From: Chlorokybus atmophyticus
Lineage: Eukaryota; Streptophyta; Chlorokybophyceae; Chlorokybales; Chlorokybaceae
Direction of reading: 5' to 3'
Assembly (NCBI GenBank): GCA_009103225.1
Contig: RHPI01002990.1
Coordinates: 499,639-544,268 of the forward strand
DNA: 44,630 nucleotides
The notes under the pieces: generated by a model
Databases searched by the model: none
Seen by the model: only the letters and a program-made list of their open reading frames with translations
What the model was told of the DNA's origin: nothing
Shown: piece after piece, positions 20,448 to 32,699 of the stretch
Position numbering within the stretch: position 1 is the stretch's first letter
Layout of the letters: each line of letters opens with the position of its first letter
Program-made: the position numbers and the translations under genes

Positions 20448-22656
20448 TTACAGTTCTAACAAGCGCAGCTCAATCATGCCTTCTCTCCTGAGAGGCGAGT
20501 ACCACGCCACGACGCGCATGGCGCCTTTGCTGCCAGGCACAATGCTTTCTACACTGTAGCCGAGCTCAACGAGGCGTGGCTGACCCACAATGTTGCTGTC
20601 ATCAGCGGCGTGGGTCTTGTTGTCCAAGTCGAACTGCGCTTCCACCTGTGCGCGCACGGGACCGAACAGCTGCTGCTGCACGCTTGCTGTGAGCGTGCGT
20701 CGCCGCGTGGTCCCGCTCCACAGCGTGGTAATGCTGTCCGCATCAGCCGAAGCAGCCAAACCATTGGCAAAACTCCGGCCTGTTCGCATCGAGTCAATTG
20801 CATCCGACACCGCTGCTATTGAAGAACACGCGTCTACTCTGACCGACACCGCTGTGAAGTCCAAAATCGGCCTTGAGAAGTGTCCGAGCTGAGCGCCAAA
20901 CCCGACCGATGCAAAGACTCCTGTTGAGAGCTCCGGATACCCATCGTTAGTCGATGAAAGCAACCTGCTTTTACCGGGAGGCTCAAAGTGACTGCGCATG
21001 TTGGATTTGCTGAGGTTAATTGGGCTTCGAGCCAACGCGCCAACAACGGCGCCATAGCTTATGCCTGGAGGTGTGACGAGTAAGCTGTAAGGTGGCTCTG
21101 TTTTCTTGCGCCAGCGCCGGAGGTTGAAAGCGCCCTTGCGCTCGATGGTGACTGCGGCTTGAGCGTGCGTGGGAGAAGTGGGTTGCAACTGCAGATGTTG
21201 CTGTGGCGTGCATTGGTTGTGTACGTGTGCGTGTGATCGGCGAGGCGGCGCCAGCACGCCCTCCGGCAAGTTGAGGCTGCTTTCGTACCCGTCGGAGGCC
21301 GGTTGCAAGTGGTACACGCCGGCCTTGTAACGGATGCCCCATGCGTTGCGCTGCGACGCGATGCTGCCGGCAAGAAGCCGCGGCACATCTTGGTAACAAC
21401 CACTCGCGTCCATGAAGCGACTGTTCCAGACTGCGTCCAGCACCACCGCGTGCTTTGGCAACTGTTCAAAGGAACACATTGTGTGAGACAGTGTGCAATG
21501 CTTGCGCATATAGATCCCTCACGGTGGTGTACATGAATGTTGTGCAAAGGTGACTCGCGTCCAACACTACAACATGCTTGCCGCTGCATGCATGGGACAT
21601 GAGCTTATGTGAGAACGGACACTGCTTTTGCTTAGGAGAGACCTTTGCAACTGTATCAATGTATACCTCGCGTCGTAACCGTATCTTTGCGCGCACGGCA
21701 GACATCAACCGTCCGAGGTGGGATGCATTGGAAGGCGTGGAGAGTCCGCCGAGAGACGGCAGCTCCGCGCTCCCACTGGCTGTTGTCCATTGGCCGAGGG
21801 CAAGCCGGCCCCTTGTTGATAAGCTGTACAAGGAGGGATCACTCAAAACCTGCAAGCGCAACAGTTGTTGTAAGTACTGGCATTATGGATCATGCTTGTG
21901 GACATATGGGATGCAACGTAGGAAGGCGTTGCATATGTGTCTAAGGGGGCTGACCTGCCATGTTGATGGTCCTGTGTCCCAATTGGGTTGAAACCTTCGT
22001 CTCCAGGCTTGCTGCAGGCACATGCGGCCGAGAACTGTAAACCACCTGTGATTTGCAACAAGACTGTTCCACGCAACATACAGCAGGCTGTAGCCAACCA
22101 GCACGCACAGCAGCAGTATATCTGCATGACACTTGTGTCCCACATGAACGCACCAAGCCGATCCGCCAATAGCAGCAAGCGCACGGTCCACAACGACTCC
22201 CCTAATGCCATCAACAGCAGGCACAACAGGCAACAGCGGATAGCGATGCTGCATCAAAATCAACTGTTGTGATCGAACTAGTCGCGGGCCCTGCAACAGC
22301 CTTGCTTAATAGGATCATAAAGTTTCAGACTAATGCACATATGCATGTACTTGCTACAGTGCTTTTGCGAAATTATTCAGCAGTTATGACACTGCTAGTA
22401 ACAAGCCAACTACTATGTAGCTTACAAAGACTGTGCACCACAACTCGAAAGCATTTCATGCGCTGTGGTTGGCTCGCTATGCCGCCAGGTGATGTCACAA
22501 GCAGCATGTCATACATCATTCATGATATGCATGATGACACAGGTACTACTGAGTACTCACCTGCAACGTGCGCAGTCTGCTTGCGCTGTTGTCGCCCGGC
22601 ATGCGCAAAACCTCCCCATCCAGGCTGCTTGCACTTGCTATGCCGTCATTCCAAAA
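20448..22656 (-). CDS. TGD4: TGD4-like chloroplast outer-envelope lipid-transfer beta-barrel
   Basis: Recognised exons (minus): 22656-22561, 22290-21955, 21849-21667 and 21461-20448, all phase 0, 542 aa plus an unresolved first exon. TGD4 binds phosphatidic acid in the outer chloroplast envelope and feeds ER lipid to the TGD1/2/3 transporter for galactolipid synthesis. Matching landmarks in order are FWNDGIASASSLDGEVLRMP (plant PFWDL..P.TL.G), RLVRSQQLILMQHR, WFTVLGRM, DPSLYSLSTRG, HAVVLDAVWNSRFMD, PPYSLLVTPPG and the C-terminal VVAWYSPLRREGMIELRLLE. Exon 2 encodes an extra hydrophobic stretch (about 22105-22180) not seen in plant TGD4. The first exon must lie between 22657 and 23100; an ATG at 23043 spliced at a gttgca donor near 22931 keeps phase but is unproven. 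TGD4 is the strongest sign that this is a green-lineage genome. Confidence 0.85.
21552..21582 (-). repeat. Exon-like duplicate inside a TGD4 intron
   Basis: On the minus strand this intronic segment reads GKHVVVLDASHL and is preceded by a CAG acceptor-like site. It resembles the start of the next exon (21461-21428, PKHAVVLDAVW) in both protein and DNA. It is probably a relic or alternative copy of the exon start. Confidence 0.45.
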
Positions 22657-23100
22657 CTGCAGGAAATCGCTCAGTTAAGATTATCACGCATACGATTGAA
22701 TATAATGAATTATCAAACCTTGCAACTCCTTGGAAGCACAATGAGGATAACCGTGCATATGATTGTTTATACTCGCTGCTGACTTTGATGTGATCAACCC
22801 TGCTGCACCACCTTTTCTGACTGTTATCATGAATTGACTCAGTACTTGCTTTCGGTGTTGGTGCACTTCTTGACTTAAGAGCAGCTTCAGTTGTTGTTCG
22901 TGTAAGCTCACCAGTGCCACGAATGCAACCTGATTAAGCCAGCTTGCATTCAATGATGGTAGTTGTTTGTGCCTGTCACACTCTACAAACCACGGCACAC
23001 GAAGCAGCTGACTGCTGGACGTGCACGAAGCATGTTCGAGCATACAGCCTTGCGGTGGTCGAGATCAGTACAATATTTGAACACCCTAAACACGCCCATC
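22657..23100. other. Divergent promoter region of TGD4 and the coiled-coil gene
   Basis: Lies between the first recognised TGD4 exon (-) and the ATG at 23101 (+). It must contain the TGD4 first exon and probably a shared bidirectional promoter. No specific promoter motif is evident. Confidence 0.35.
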
Positions 23101-25829
23101 ATGGTCCAAGCGTTGACCCAACAAGCAGTTTCAACTCGCCTGGCCATTGAGGGCGCCGTCCACAGCCGGCGCCCGCGCCATCGCAGGCGCAGCGTCAAAG
23201 CCACAGAGGCAGAGCAGGAAGGCCAAACCCTCCCTCCTGCAAGCCTAACTACTACTGCTGCTGCTCCACCTGTGCCCGCACGTCCGCCGCTGCCGCCTGG
23301 CCATGGCTCAGAGTGGCGGTGCTCAGCACTGACACGAGTGCTCAAGCGAACCCTAACTTGTGCAAGTGTGTGCTTGCCTCTGGTGTTGTTGTTATTGACG
23401 CTTGCTAATTGAAGCTGAGCTGAAATGCCATTTAGCTGTGCTCCGTAACATGCTTGACAACCGTGACGTAAACAAGCTGCTGGAGAGGTCATGGACGCCA
23501 GCGATGTGGTGCGCACACTCTCATGCACATACACGCAAAGCACGCTCTTAGTTGCCGTTGCTCCCTGCAAGATGTACTGTGCGCTGCTTTCAGCAGCAAT
23601 CTGAAAACAATGCACAAGCTAGCTGGCCACAGGCTGTATGCCTGACCACTGCTCATTGAAATAGGCAGACTGACTCACAGACTGCTGGCAATTGTTGGTC
23701 TGGTGCTTTGCAGAGGAGGCGGGAGATTGCACTGCTGCGTGCTGAGGTTGATGAGATGCGCGCAAGGCTGGCCGAAGCTCAAGCAGAGCAGCCCGCAAAG
23801 CCTTCGCTCGAGGCAATGTGGGTGTTAGTCATTGTTGATTAGCAAGCGTCGGTCACGTACACATAAAGCATACTTTGCATTGCTGCAAAGCCATGCATGG
23901 CATTACTATTTGAACAGGTGTGTCAAGTAATAGTCAACTGCTTCAAAAACACTGTGGCTGTGTAGGGCATTGCAGTGTAGTCTAACTTGATGTTGCTTGC
24001 TTTGCAATGCGATGGCCAGGGATGGGCAGCTGCTTGTCATGAGTGATAGGACGTTTGAGGAGGACACTCAGCGGGATGCGCAGAGTCAGCAACCGCAGTC
24101 GGATGCTGAAAAGCTGTTTCGCCGCAAGGTAAGGGCCTCCAAGCATGTTCAACAAGCTTGCACAAGCTAACACATGCTGCGCATGTGCATGTGCCAGCTA
24201 GTGTGAAGGTTGTTCAAAGCCAGTACACGGGCACAAGTCAATCGCATGTATGTATGCATGCATGAGGTTATGTCTGTGCAACAAGCTTGAATTATCTGTC
24301 ACTCGTGCGTGTAAACGCGCATCATGCGTTGACGGCGAAAGTCGCATAAGTTCCAACACAACAACATGAATCCTGGCTGCATTCTCTGTGCAGATTTTAG
24401 CACAGGCAGCTTTCACGCGATTGGAGATAACGCTCGCACGAAGCTGGCCGTTACCGCCATCCAACCACGACAGAGAAGACGCTTCATCACTGCAGCAGAC
24501 AGAAGTGTGCGGCCGCTCGTGTGGGCTGCCTTTTCGCCTGTGCATAACCGTTGAGCATTCAGAGGGTTCAGCCGAGGGCGAGTCCGCTGCCGGGGCAATT
24601 GCTGACAGCCGCGCGAGTGTGGTGAAGCTCGAGGTGGATGTGACTGCGCCTCCACGCGTGCAGGAGGAACTAAGGCCTCTACTTGAAGGGTATGATCACG
24701 TGCAGGACACGACAGCGTCAAGTACATGCATGTATCAAGGCAAGTATGCATGGGTGCATGCATGTCGGCATATGAAAGTGATTTGTGAATGACGCACACG
24801 TACACACAAGCGCGTTATATGCGCCTGTGTGGGCGCGTGCATGCGCGTGTGGGTGTCCATCTCTTAGAGTGCTCGTACACGTAGGTTGTGTCAATATGTG
24901 TCTACCTGTATGATGAGGCTTACCACTTGATGCGCCATTGCACATGTACACGAACCTATGCATGTATTATGGTGATTGCAGTGTAAGGAGCAACCGGTCT
25001 CTTCGAGCTTTCTTCCGCGGGTTTGCGTCGTACACGCGCTTCGTATGGTTGAGGTCCCACACATTCAGGTAGCAGTTGCGCGAAGTCTCCTTCATACAAT
25101 TGAGCCAACTCAAAAGTGGCTTGTCACAGGCATCTTCTCACGTCATGGAGCAGCTGGGACTTCAGGCCTAGCACCTCCACTGGCATCGCGCGCACCACTG
25201 TGCTGGAAATGGAGAATGCGGATACTGGGTATGTTGTGGCGCAGCTGGAGTTGATGTTCTGCTTCTCAACTTGCAACCCAACAGTGAAGCCATCGACTTT
25301 TGTTCATGTTCACGTGCCCTGGCTCATGCCGTTTCATTTCATCACCTCAGCCGTCTGTGCACAGCTTTTTGTACTTGCTTGTTGCTGAGTTGGGTATTCA
25401 ATCCACATATAGCTGCACCAACGCATTGAGCGCGCGTGCGTGCGTGCGAACCATGTCACCATCATTCACTTCACAGGGTGGCTCTCTGCTTGTCTTGGGC
25501 ACTGGATTGCTCAGCCGAGGGATTTGTTAAGCAGAGGGTTGAGCTCCTTCCAGGCCAATACCCTCAAGGTAAGTGCACCATTCCACAGTTACTACCATCA
25601 CTTTCACAAAGCCGCATATTGCTGACTTCTGATTGCATATCCAGATGCGGCCGTGCCTTTCCAGAGTTTGGCCACTCGGTTCCAAGACATGTGTCTGATC
25701 GGCAGCGTCCAGGCCGCTGTGGATGCTGTATTGGATGCCCTCACTGACGATACACTAGATGGTAGTGCTGTTGACCGCAAAAGGTTGAAAGGAAGGCCCG
25801 CAAGGGAGTCTATTGCAATTGATGCGTAG
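23101..25829 (+). CDS. Nine-exon gene for an unrecognised coiled-coil protein (435 aa)
   Basis: Exons: 23101-23365, 23415-23487, 23716-23817, 24020-24128, 24394-24689, 24982-25068, 25130-25228, 25477-25568 and 25645-25829. All eight junctions keep phase and the total is 436 codons. The first ~80 residues are basic then Pro/Ala-rich and could be disordered or a targeting leader. Exons 1-3 form a charged coiled coil (LLERRREIALLRAEVDEM, ARLAEAQAEQ). Exons 5-6 look like an alpha/beta unit followed by a basic helix (KLEVDVTAPPRVQEEL, SLRAFFRGFASYTRFVWL). The last two exons are helical and acidic (AEGFVKQRVELLPGQYP; QAAVDAVLDALTDDTLDG). A coiled coil followed by an RWD-like fold is the plan of kinetochore proteins such as CENP-O/CENP-P, but no diagnostic motif proves that. 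Acceptor choice at exon 3 (after gcagag) and the short 49- and 61-nt introns are the weaker points. Confidence 0.6.
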
Positions 25830-27010
25830 ATCAACTGCACTTTGGGATCCACATGAGACGGCTGTACTGTTATATAATGTATCATTGTGATATACTGTGA
25901 GCTCGAGTGCGGTTGCATGCTATGCATTGGAACTACTGGACATCCTGTACTACACATACATGATGCCGAAGCAACTTCCATATAGTCGCGGGTGTGCATG
26001 TTCCACCTGATTCTTCATGATAAGGATTTGCTGACTCACTGTTGCGGCTAACAGCTAAAGACGTCGGGTGACTACGGTCATGTGGATTGACAACAATTTG
26101 ATGATATGCACACATAGGGTAGTTTATATGTAAGGGGCCAGAACGAGACTAGTAGTACAAGTAGACAAGCAAACACAGTGCATTACAGGCCGCAAACACA
26201 AGCAGCAACCGGCAACTTAGCTATACAAAGCTAGGGGGCTGGGTTGAATGTGCGGCATGAGATGAAGGCAGCAGCAGGAGAGCGGAGCACGGGCTGGTAC
26301 CTGCGGCAGAGCACAGGAGAGTAGAGGAGGGAGAGTTGGGCCCTCGACCATGAGCTGGACAGTGCTGATGCGGACTTGACAACCAGCCCCCGCGCCGCCA
26401 TTGGATCCGAATGCTCCTTAACCACGTGCCAAGTGCCAGTGATTTGCCGAGCCTCGCCCACTATTCTGAAGCAGCACAAAGGAAACCTGCCGGTCACAGA
26501 AGAAAGCAAGTGCATAGACAAAGCTGAAGAGTGCAAAGGTGTCCGCGCATAAACAAAGCAGTCAATACAATCCAACACAAGCAATCATAAACAACGGGAC
26601 GCAAGCAAGGCAGACAAATCAAGGGGGCCCAGAGCAGCGCTAGCTAGACAACAAACTCAGCCGTAGATGCGGTCAGTGTAAGCGCCATACGTAGTTCCTT
26701 GTCCTGACGTTAATTGAAGGTGATGCAGCGAGATGTTGAATCTAGCCCTGTAAGCCAATCTGTAACCCAAGCAAACAACAAACTAGAAAACGATACAACC
26801 TACAGACATACACATGTACCAATATAAAACAGAAAAGCATCAGCCACAAGTACACGATGCACATCCGCCCAATTCACACTCCTGCTTGCGAGCTCAATCA
26901 TTATAAGTGTTGTGTGTTGGTGGTGAGTGGCGGACACAGGCAGACCAGGTCAGCTTCAAATCATTACATACAAAAGCAATAGCCTACAGCATCCAACTGG
27001 CCAGCAGCAA
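25830..27010. other. Convergent spacer between the coiled-coil and gamma-COP genes
   Basis: Mostly without recognisable genes. On the minus strand an ATG at 26901 opens a 27-codon exon (MIELASRSVNWADVHRV...) that can splice in phase (26820 to 26759) and stop near 26712, giving about 43 aa. A 117-codon open frame also occupies 26231-26584 (-). Neither matches anything I know, and either could be untranslated sequence. A TGTAA word (complement of ttaca at about 26965) lies ~45 nt past the gamma-COP stop and could act as its algal poly(A) signal. Confidence 0.3.
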
Positions 27011-30000
27011 TCATGCATTCGCAATAATGTCATGCACAATGTCGCAAACTGCTGGGTCTTCCGCTCTGGCTGACAGCTTCATGGCTACATTCTTTGATGC
27101 ATCCATGCCAAACTGCAGCCGGACGAGCACCTGCAACACCACAAGGTCAGCAAAGAGCTTCCAATACGGGACGCAGCAGCAAGCGCAAGGCACAGGCTGC
27201 AACACTAAACAACATCATCAAACTTGAAGTCGAGTTAGAACATGACACACTGCCTGCCAGCAAGTGACAACGTTACCTGAACGTTGCCGACAAAAACTCC
27301 CGCAAGCAATGTGGTGTGGGAGCGTGCATTGGCAGGGACAACTTCGGTGCTCTCCACAGGCTGCATGCCGAGGATGGCCATCACGGCCTCCACGGCTTCT
27401 TGCAATGCCTCCCGCGGGCCGATGCCGTACTCGTCAACCTTCTCATTCTCCTCCGGCAGAGCCTCCCACGCAACGCGGAAGTTTGGCACTGGCACTTTTC
27501 TGATGTAATCTGTCGTGGAGACTTCCAGATCCTCCAGCTGGTACTCGTCCTCATAGCCGTCCTCCTCCACATCACCTGTGGAGGGGTCGACCTCTTTGAT
27601 CTTGAACTTCAACACGTTGATGAACTTGCCAACGGAACAGCTGCCAGCGGGCCGTTTCAGGCACACGTATATCTGGCCGGGCTCTCCATAGGGCATTCTG
27701 GCCAGCGGAACGGACGACTCCTCTTCGAACTCCTCTGCCTCGGCCAGGTCCATGATGACCTGGACCTTCTCCAGCACCTGCTCCTGGATGGTGTTGGTGC
27801 AGTTGAACTGGAACACGATGTGGGACGGGAAGACATGCTTGATGCAGCTGACGTTGTACTCGGTCTCTGCCTCTGTCAATGGCACCGATGGGGAGGACTT
27901 GAACAGCGCGCCCAAGTTAGCAAACTGCGGAATCTCCTTAAGCTTCGCCGCAGACTGGTCTGTTGTTGCTGCTGCGGGTGCAGCTGCGGCTCTGGCCGCA
28001 GCTGACTTCTCTGCGCGCTTGTCGCGCACGGGCTCCCGCTTCTCCGTCGACACAACCGACACGCTGGTGATGTCAAACGGCTTCTCGTTGGGTTTGTAGT
28101 CTTTGAGGGCGGCTTCCAGGTTGTTCAACGGGCAAGGCAAGGGGTCCAATATCACGGACTTGATATCACGCGCAGCCACGGTGATGCCGTCCTGCAGCAT
28201 GTCCAAGAAAATAGTGGCTCTATCACGCACTTCATCATCATTGTCAAACAGGCAACGCTTCAGGAGAAGTATGACGCGGGGCTTGAGGCTGTCGACAAGT
28301 GCCCCAAAGCGCGCCAGCGAGCTCACGGCAGCAGCGCGCACAGTTGCATTCTCCAACACAACCCTGTTGTAGATGTAGCGAATGTACTTGCTGGGGTCCA
28401 CAGTTTTTGGGCCTTGATCTCCAAGTAGATGCAGTATCTGCAGCAAGACGCAAGAGACAGCGTCACAAGGTTAGTGTTGGAGGTAGTGCAAGGACTGGTG
28501 CTGAACGCGCATATTGCAGTGAATGGGGCGTGACGGTACCTGAGTAGACAGGTATGTGAACTCGCAGTCCTCAATGAACTCGCAAAGGTGCGACAGGCCA
28601 CTTTCTTTTGCTTCAGGGATCTCTCGAATCAAGATGAGGATAGAATCCACAATCGCCTTCTTGTACTCAAACCCGCCTTCTTCCCGCAGGATGTTACTCA
28701 AGAAGTTCATCCTGTACCACACACTATTAGTCAGCGCATAACCATGTTGCAGCAGCGCGACTCATACTGCATTGCAAAACACCAACAGTCTAACTTCAAC
28801 AATGACTAAGCACCGTTAGGTGGACGATAACGACCACAGTGCCAAACTAAATGCGAAACACACACAAATCTGCTACGCCTTACGTACATTGTGCGATACT
28901 TCTGAGGGAACTTCAAGCACATGGCGCGTATCGCCTCCACGACCACAATCTTGAACTCGTCAGCAATGTCGCTCATGAAGTTGCTGATCTGCTTCATGAG
29001 GCGGTCCACTCCTGACTCGTTGCCTGTCTTCAGCAGAGTGGTGATGGCCAGAGTGGCAATGCTACGGTTCTGGTCGGAAATGAGTGTCTCCATGTCAATG
29101 TTGCAATTTGTCACTGCTGCCGGGTGCGTCATGGCCACCTGCAGCAGAAGTCAGCCATCCTGCATCGCCCTGCTCCACAACACACCATTACAAATACTGT
29201 GTGTTGTGTCCTGAAAAATTGATACCTTGTTGAGCGTTCGCACTGCTGCAAACCGCAGCACTGGCTTTGAGGAGCTTAGGAACAACTGCAGCACTGTGAT
29301 TGCAGGGGACAGCTCCCGCTGCGTGACATCCGGCAAATCTGTGATAGCGCGAGCGGCCTCAAATATCACCATCTCACTCTTGTGACGCAAGCAGCCCTCC
29401 AGAAAGTCATAGAAAGGACGGTCCCCTGTTGCAGGTGCTTGACTTTCTTCAATAACCTGTGGGTGCCACCAAGAGCAGCCATCAGTCAGTCTTGGTCAAG
29501 CTTTCCAATGCCTTGCGAATGTGGTTGCAATGTGCCTTACCTGGCTAGTGTATCTGATAAGCAGACACTGTGCCATGGGGGATCGCACCGCTCCTCGCGT
29601 CAAGCTTGTGACCAACTTGCTTACTGCAAGCCTATCATGTTGGCGGATCTGTGCAGTCGTAGATATGTTAGGGCGGAAGTCATATACAGGGCTGCAGCGC
29701 TGTCAGCAGCCAGTCGCATACCCGCTAATGCCAGCTACAGCACACCTGATGAAGCAGCGCCAGCGCATGAAACTGAACCATAGCAGACTTGGAGTGCACA
29801 GCCTCTTGCACTTCATTGCTCCATCTCCGCACGATTTCGGGATTGTTCTGCAAGCAGAGAAGCACAGGTCTGTGGCTGGACTGGGCTTTGACCTGCAAGT
29901 CTTACAAATCAAAAATACAATACCTGCAAGAGATGGATGCCACTGACAAGGGCAGCACTGGCAACAGCTGCGTTCTTATCAACCAGCGCCTGCTTCAGAT

Positions 30001-31228
30001 ACCGCTCTATTTGGGCAAGCAAACCTCCATCTGTAATTTGGCACAGCACTCGGATAGCGTTGGCACGGTAAAGATCATTCTTGCTGTTCATGTCCTTCAT
30101 GAGCGAACTGGTGACGATGATGACCTGCGCATGTATCAAGTCTAGTGTTACTGCTTCTGTGTGGACACTCCGCACACACCGTCTATAAGCACACTTGGCA
30201 ACTGCAGCGTACCTCATCTGACGATGGGGATATCTCCTTGATCATCAGGTACATCATGCGCCGCAACGAGACATCTTTGGATTGAAATAATTTGGTCACA
30301 GCGAAGAACACCTCTGTAGCCTCAGTCTGCTCAGCATCACAGTCTGCTCAGCGACTTGTACCATAGCCAGCAAACAACCAGACAACATGCATTGCAGCTA
30401 TGGAGCTCAGATATCACTCATACCGTCGAGTTGCACGCATTGTTCATTAAGTTACCTTTGTGAATGTGTCCCCTTGGTTGAGAAGGTAGAGCAACTTTGT
30501 GATGACCTGCCATTCCAATGCATTGTAAGCGCATCTGATCACCAAGGCATGATGCATATGTCCAAGTGTGGTATGCATACCTGTGCACAACGGCGAGCGT
30601 CCAGCTGAGGATCGTGAAAAATGCGGGACTCCTGCAGCACGGCACCTTTCTCGATACCCCAGAAAGGTGAGTATTCAGCTGCCGCAACAACACAGGCTTA
30701 GTTCAAGCATGATGGAGACCGCGTATACACGCACTGGTTGCTACAATCATCAAGACGGTATACAAGTGCTGAAAACGACACAACCCTAACATGCAGTGCA
30801 AAACTCATGCCACCCCGTTAAGGGTCTCGTCACGCAACACAACAAAACGAAATGCATCGGCAGCAAAACAACACAAGACAGCACACACTGCATATCAGAT
30901 AACAACGAGTCACAAACTCTACACAATGCAGCATGCACTTATGTAACATTAACTTGCAAGCTCAGGACAGCGCCAGCTGCATATTAGCACAACCTTGTCC
31001 TGTCAGGCCACGATCAAAACAGCACAAACCAATGGCATCACCTCAGCGACGCATGAGAATCTAGTAAACGACAGCCAGCGTAATGCAAAAGTTGGGGTGG
31101 ATAGCACATGTGACAGTGATGGCTGATGGACCAAGCAAATCGGACAAACAGGCATGATCAAAGCACGCACTTTCATCCTCCCGATCCTCGTCTTTCTGCT
31201 TCAAATCCTGTCGGGGTGTGCTCGCCAT
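27011..31228 (-). CDS. COPG: Coatomer subunit gamma (gamma-COP)
   Basis: Large subunit of the COPI vesicle coat, which binds Arf1 and cargo tails for Golgi-to-ER and intra-Golgi transport. Twelve exons (minus): 31228-31171, 30678-30581, 30506-30456, 30326-30213, 30124-29924, 29847-29746, 29648-29541, 29456-29226, 29138-28888, 28711-28540, 28437-27277 and 27130-27011. They total 889 codons (888 aa), close to the ~880 aa family length, with all phases matching. Family landmarks in order: [92 protein letters not shown] and DDEVRDRA in the HEAT trunk. A short Ala/Lys linker follows, then the appendage with [37 protein letters not shown] and final [20 protein letters not shown]. The start ATG at 31228 sits in a ccATGG context and begins [19 protein letters not shown] 17-bp tandem duplication spans the acceptor of exon 4. 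Confidence 0.96.
30323..30352 (-). repeat. Tandem duplication at a gamma-COP splice acceptor
   Basis: The word cagtctgctcagc occurs at 30323 and 30340 (17-bp period), placing two identical gctgagcag acceptors on the minus strand. The one next to exon 4 (after 30327) keeps the protein frame; use of the other would add 17 nt and shift frame. Confidence 0.6.
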
Positions 31229-31784
31229 GGCTGCCAGAGCGATGGAGTTGCCGTGGTGCGCCAGCACGTGGTTGTTGTAATGGTTGTTGGGAAGGGGTGG
31301 AGCCCAACCAGGCTTAGGGGAAGTGTAAACACCCCCCTCTGTCGGTGGAAAAGGAGGGCGCCTGGTGCGCCCACTACGCCCGCATTGTCAACCGACTCAA
31401 GGACCCCGTCCACGCCACCTCCACCACCGCCAACACCTCCACCCCTCCTGCCCAGCGCTCTCGCATTAGGGTTTGGTCACAATGGTCTCAAAGCTGGTAG
31501 TTTGCATGCATTACAATGCATCGACTAGGCTTGCATGGGTTTACTAATTGCCGTAATTCCAGCAGATGGCGTGCTCACGTAGAAGCCATTGCATATGCTT
31601 ATCAGGAACATGATTATACGTAGGGCGTGTCCTGTTGACGTAACCAGGACCTCAATTACGCAACGCGGCACACATGCGCGAGTTACTCTGTGGTGTTGCT
31701 GGCCGTGGCGGTGGCGGTGGCCGGGGCGGCGGCGGCCGTGGTGGTGGTGTGGGGCCCGAGAGACGCCTTATCGGCATAAGCACA
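31229..31784. other. Divergent promoter region of gamma-COP and bS21m
   Basis: About 550 bp between two head-to-head genes. Contains GGC-rich runs near 31700-31750 just before the bS21 start. It probably drives both genes. Confidence 0.45.
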
Positions 31785-32656
31785 ATGAGTGCTGTATGGA
31801 GGGCTTTGTCCAGCCGGCTGTTCTCTGCGGCGCGGTCTGCAGGGGTGCATTCTGGGTTTGGGTCTGCAGCGCATGAGGGTTTGGTAAGCAGCATAAGCTG
31901 TTGTTCCACCTCTTCCTCCACCTGGTCTTCTGCCGCCGCCTCCGCCGCAGCGTCTCAGCAACAGCGCGGCATGAGCGGCCTGGTCGTGGAGGTTAGGAAT
32001 GACAACTTCGAGGGCGCTGCCAAGAGGCTGAAAAGGCTGCTTAAGGTAGGCGAAAGGTCCTGCCAACACTAAGTAAATACAACCCCAATACATCGCATTG
32101 TTTCGCTCTGTACATGTTTGCTGCTGGTGTACGCAACCTGCATCGTGGAATGCGAGGATTGTAGTAATGTGTGCCAGATTTATTTGTTGTTGTTTCTTCG
32201 AACAGCAGTCATTGTTGTTACGTTGCTATTGTGCAAAACTGGCGCGTTCACGTGCATGCCTCTCCCATATTCTTCACCGTATGCTGTGTATATGCATAAG
32301 TGTCCAATTTGCGCAGTAAGCCTTTACTTCACCAGAGCCGACACGATTGTTGTGCCATGTAATAACTAGCCAGCATGCCATGATGGTGCCCACTATAGTC
32401 TCAATCTGATGAAGAATCTGCACATGTCTGTGTGCTTGATGTGTGTTGTTTTGTGTCGCTGCCAAAGGTGGAGGGCGTTATCAACCAGTTCAAGGAGCAT
32501 CGATACTACATAAAGCCGTCAGAGCGCAAGCGCATAATGGCAAAAGAGCGGGACAAGCGCATAAGGCGAAGGCAGTTCAAGGCCAGCCTTCGGTACATCC
32601 TCGAACAGCGGGAGAGGTACTGCCTTGCCAACTCTCTTGGCAGAACACCACAATGA
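31785..32656 (+). CDS. Organellar (probably mitochondrial) ribosomal protein bS21
   Basis: Small-subunit ribosomal protein of the bacterial S21 family. Exons 31785-32045 and 32468-32656 join in phase 0 (149 aa). The N-terminal ~60 residues are a Ser/Ala/Arg leader (MSAVWRALSSRLFSAARSAG) suited to organelle import, followed by a Ser-rich spacer. The core begins GMSGLVVEVRNDNFEGAAKR, continues KRLLKVEGVINQFKEHRYY and IKPSERKR, and ends with a basic helix (DKRIRRRQFKASLRY). This matches mitochondrial bS21 proteins more than plastid ones. The frame is open upstream to an ATG at 31674 through a Gly-Arg run, but 31785 gives a normal presequence, so I chose it. Confidence 0.9.
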
Positions 32657-32699
32657 TTGTTCGACACAATGTTTAATCGTTGGTGGTATGCTTCATGTG

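Noticed and set aside
23101-23152. Minus-strand ATG (MARRVETACWVNAW) as TGD4 first exon
   Set aside because: It overlaps the well-supported first exon of the divergent coiled-coil gene and needs a poor donor (gtgttt).
27316-28005. 229-codon plus-strand open frame inside the gamma-COP exon
   Set aside because: Antisense shadow of the large gamma-COP exon with no family resemblance.
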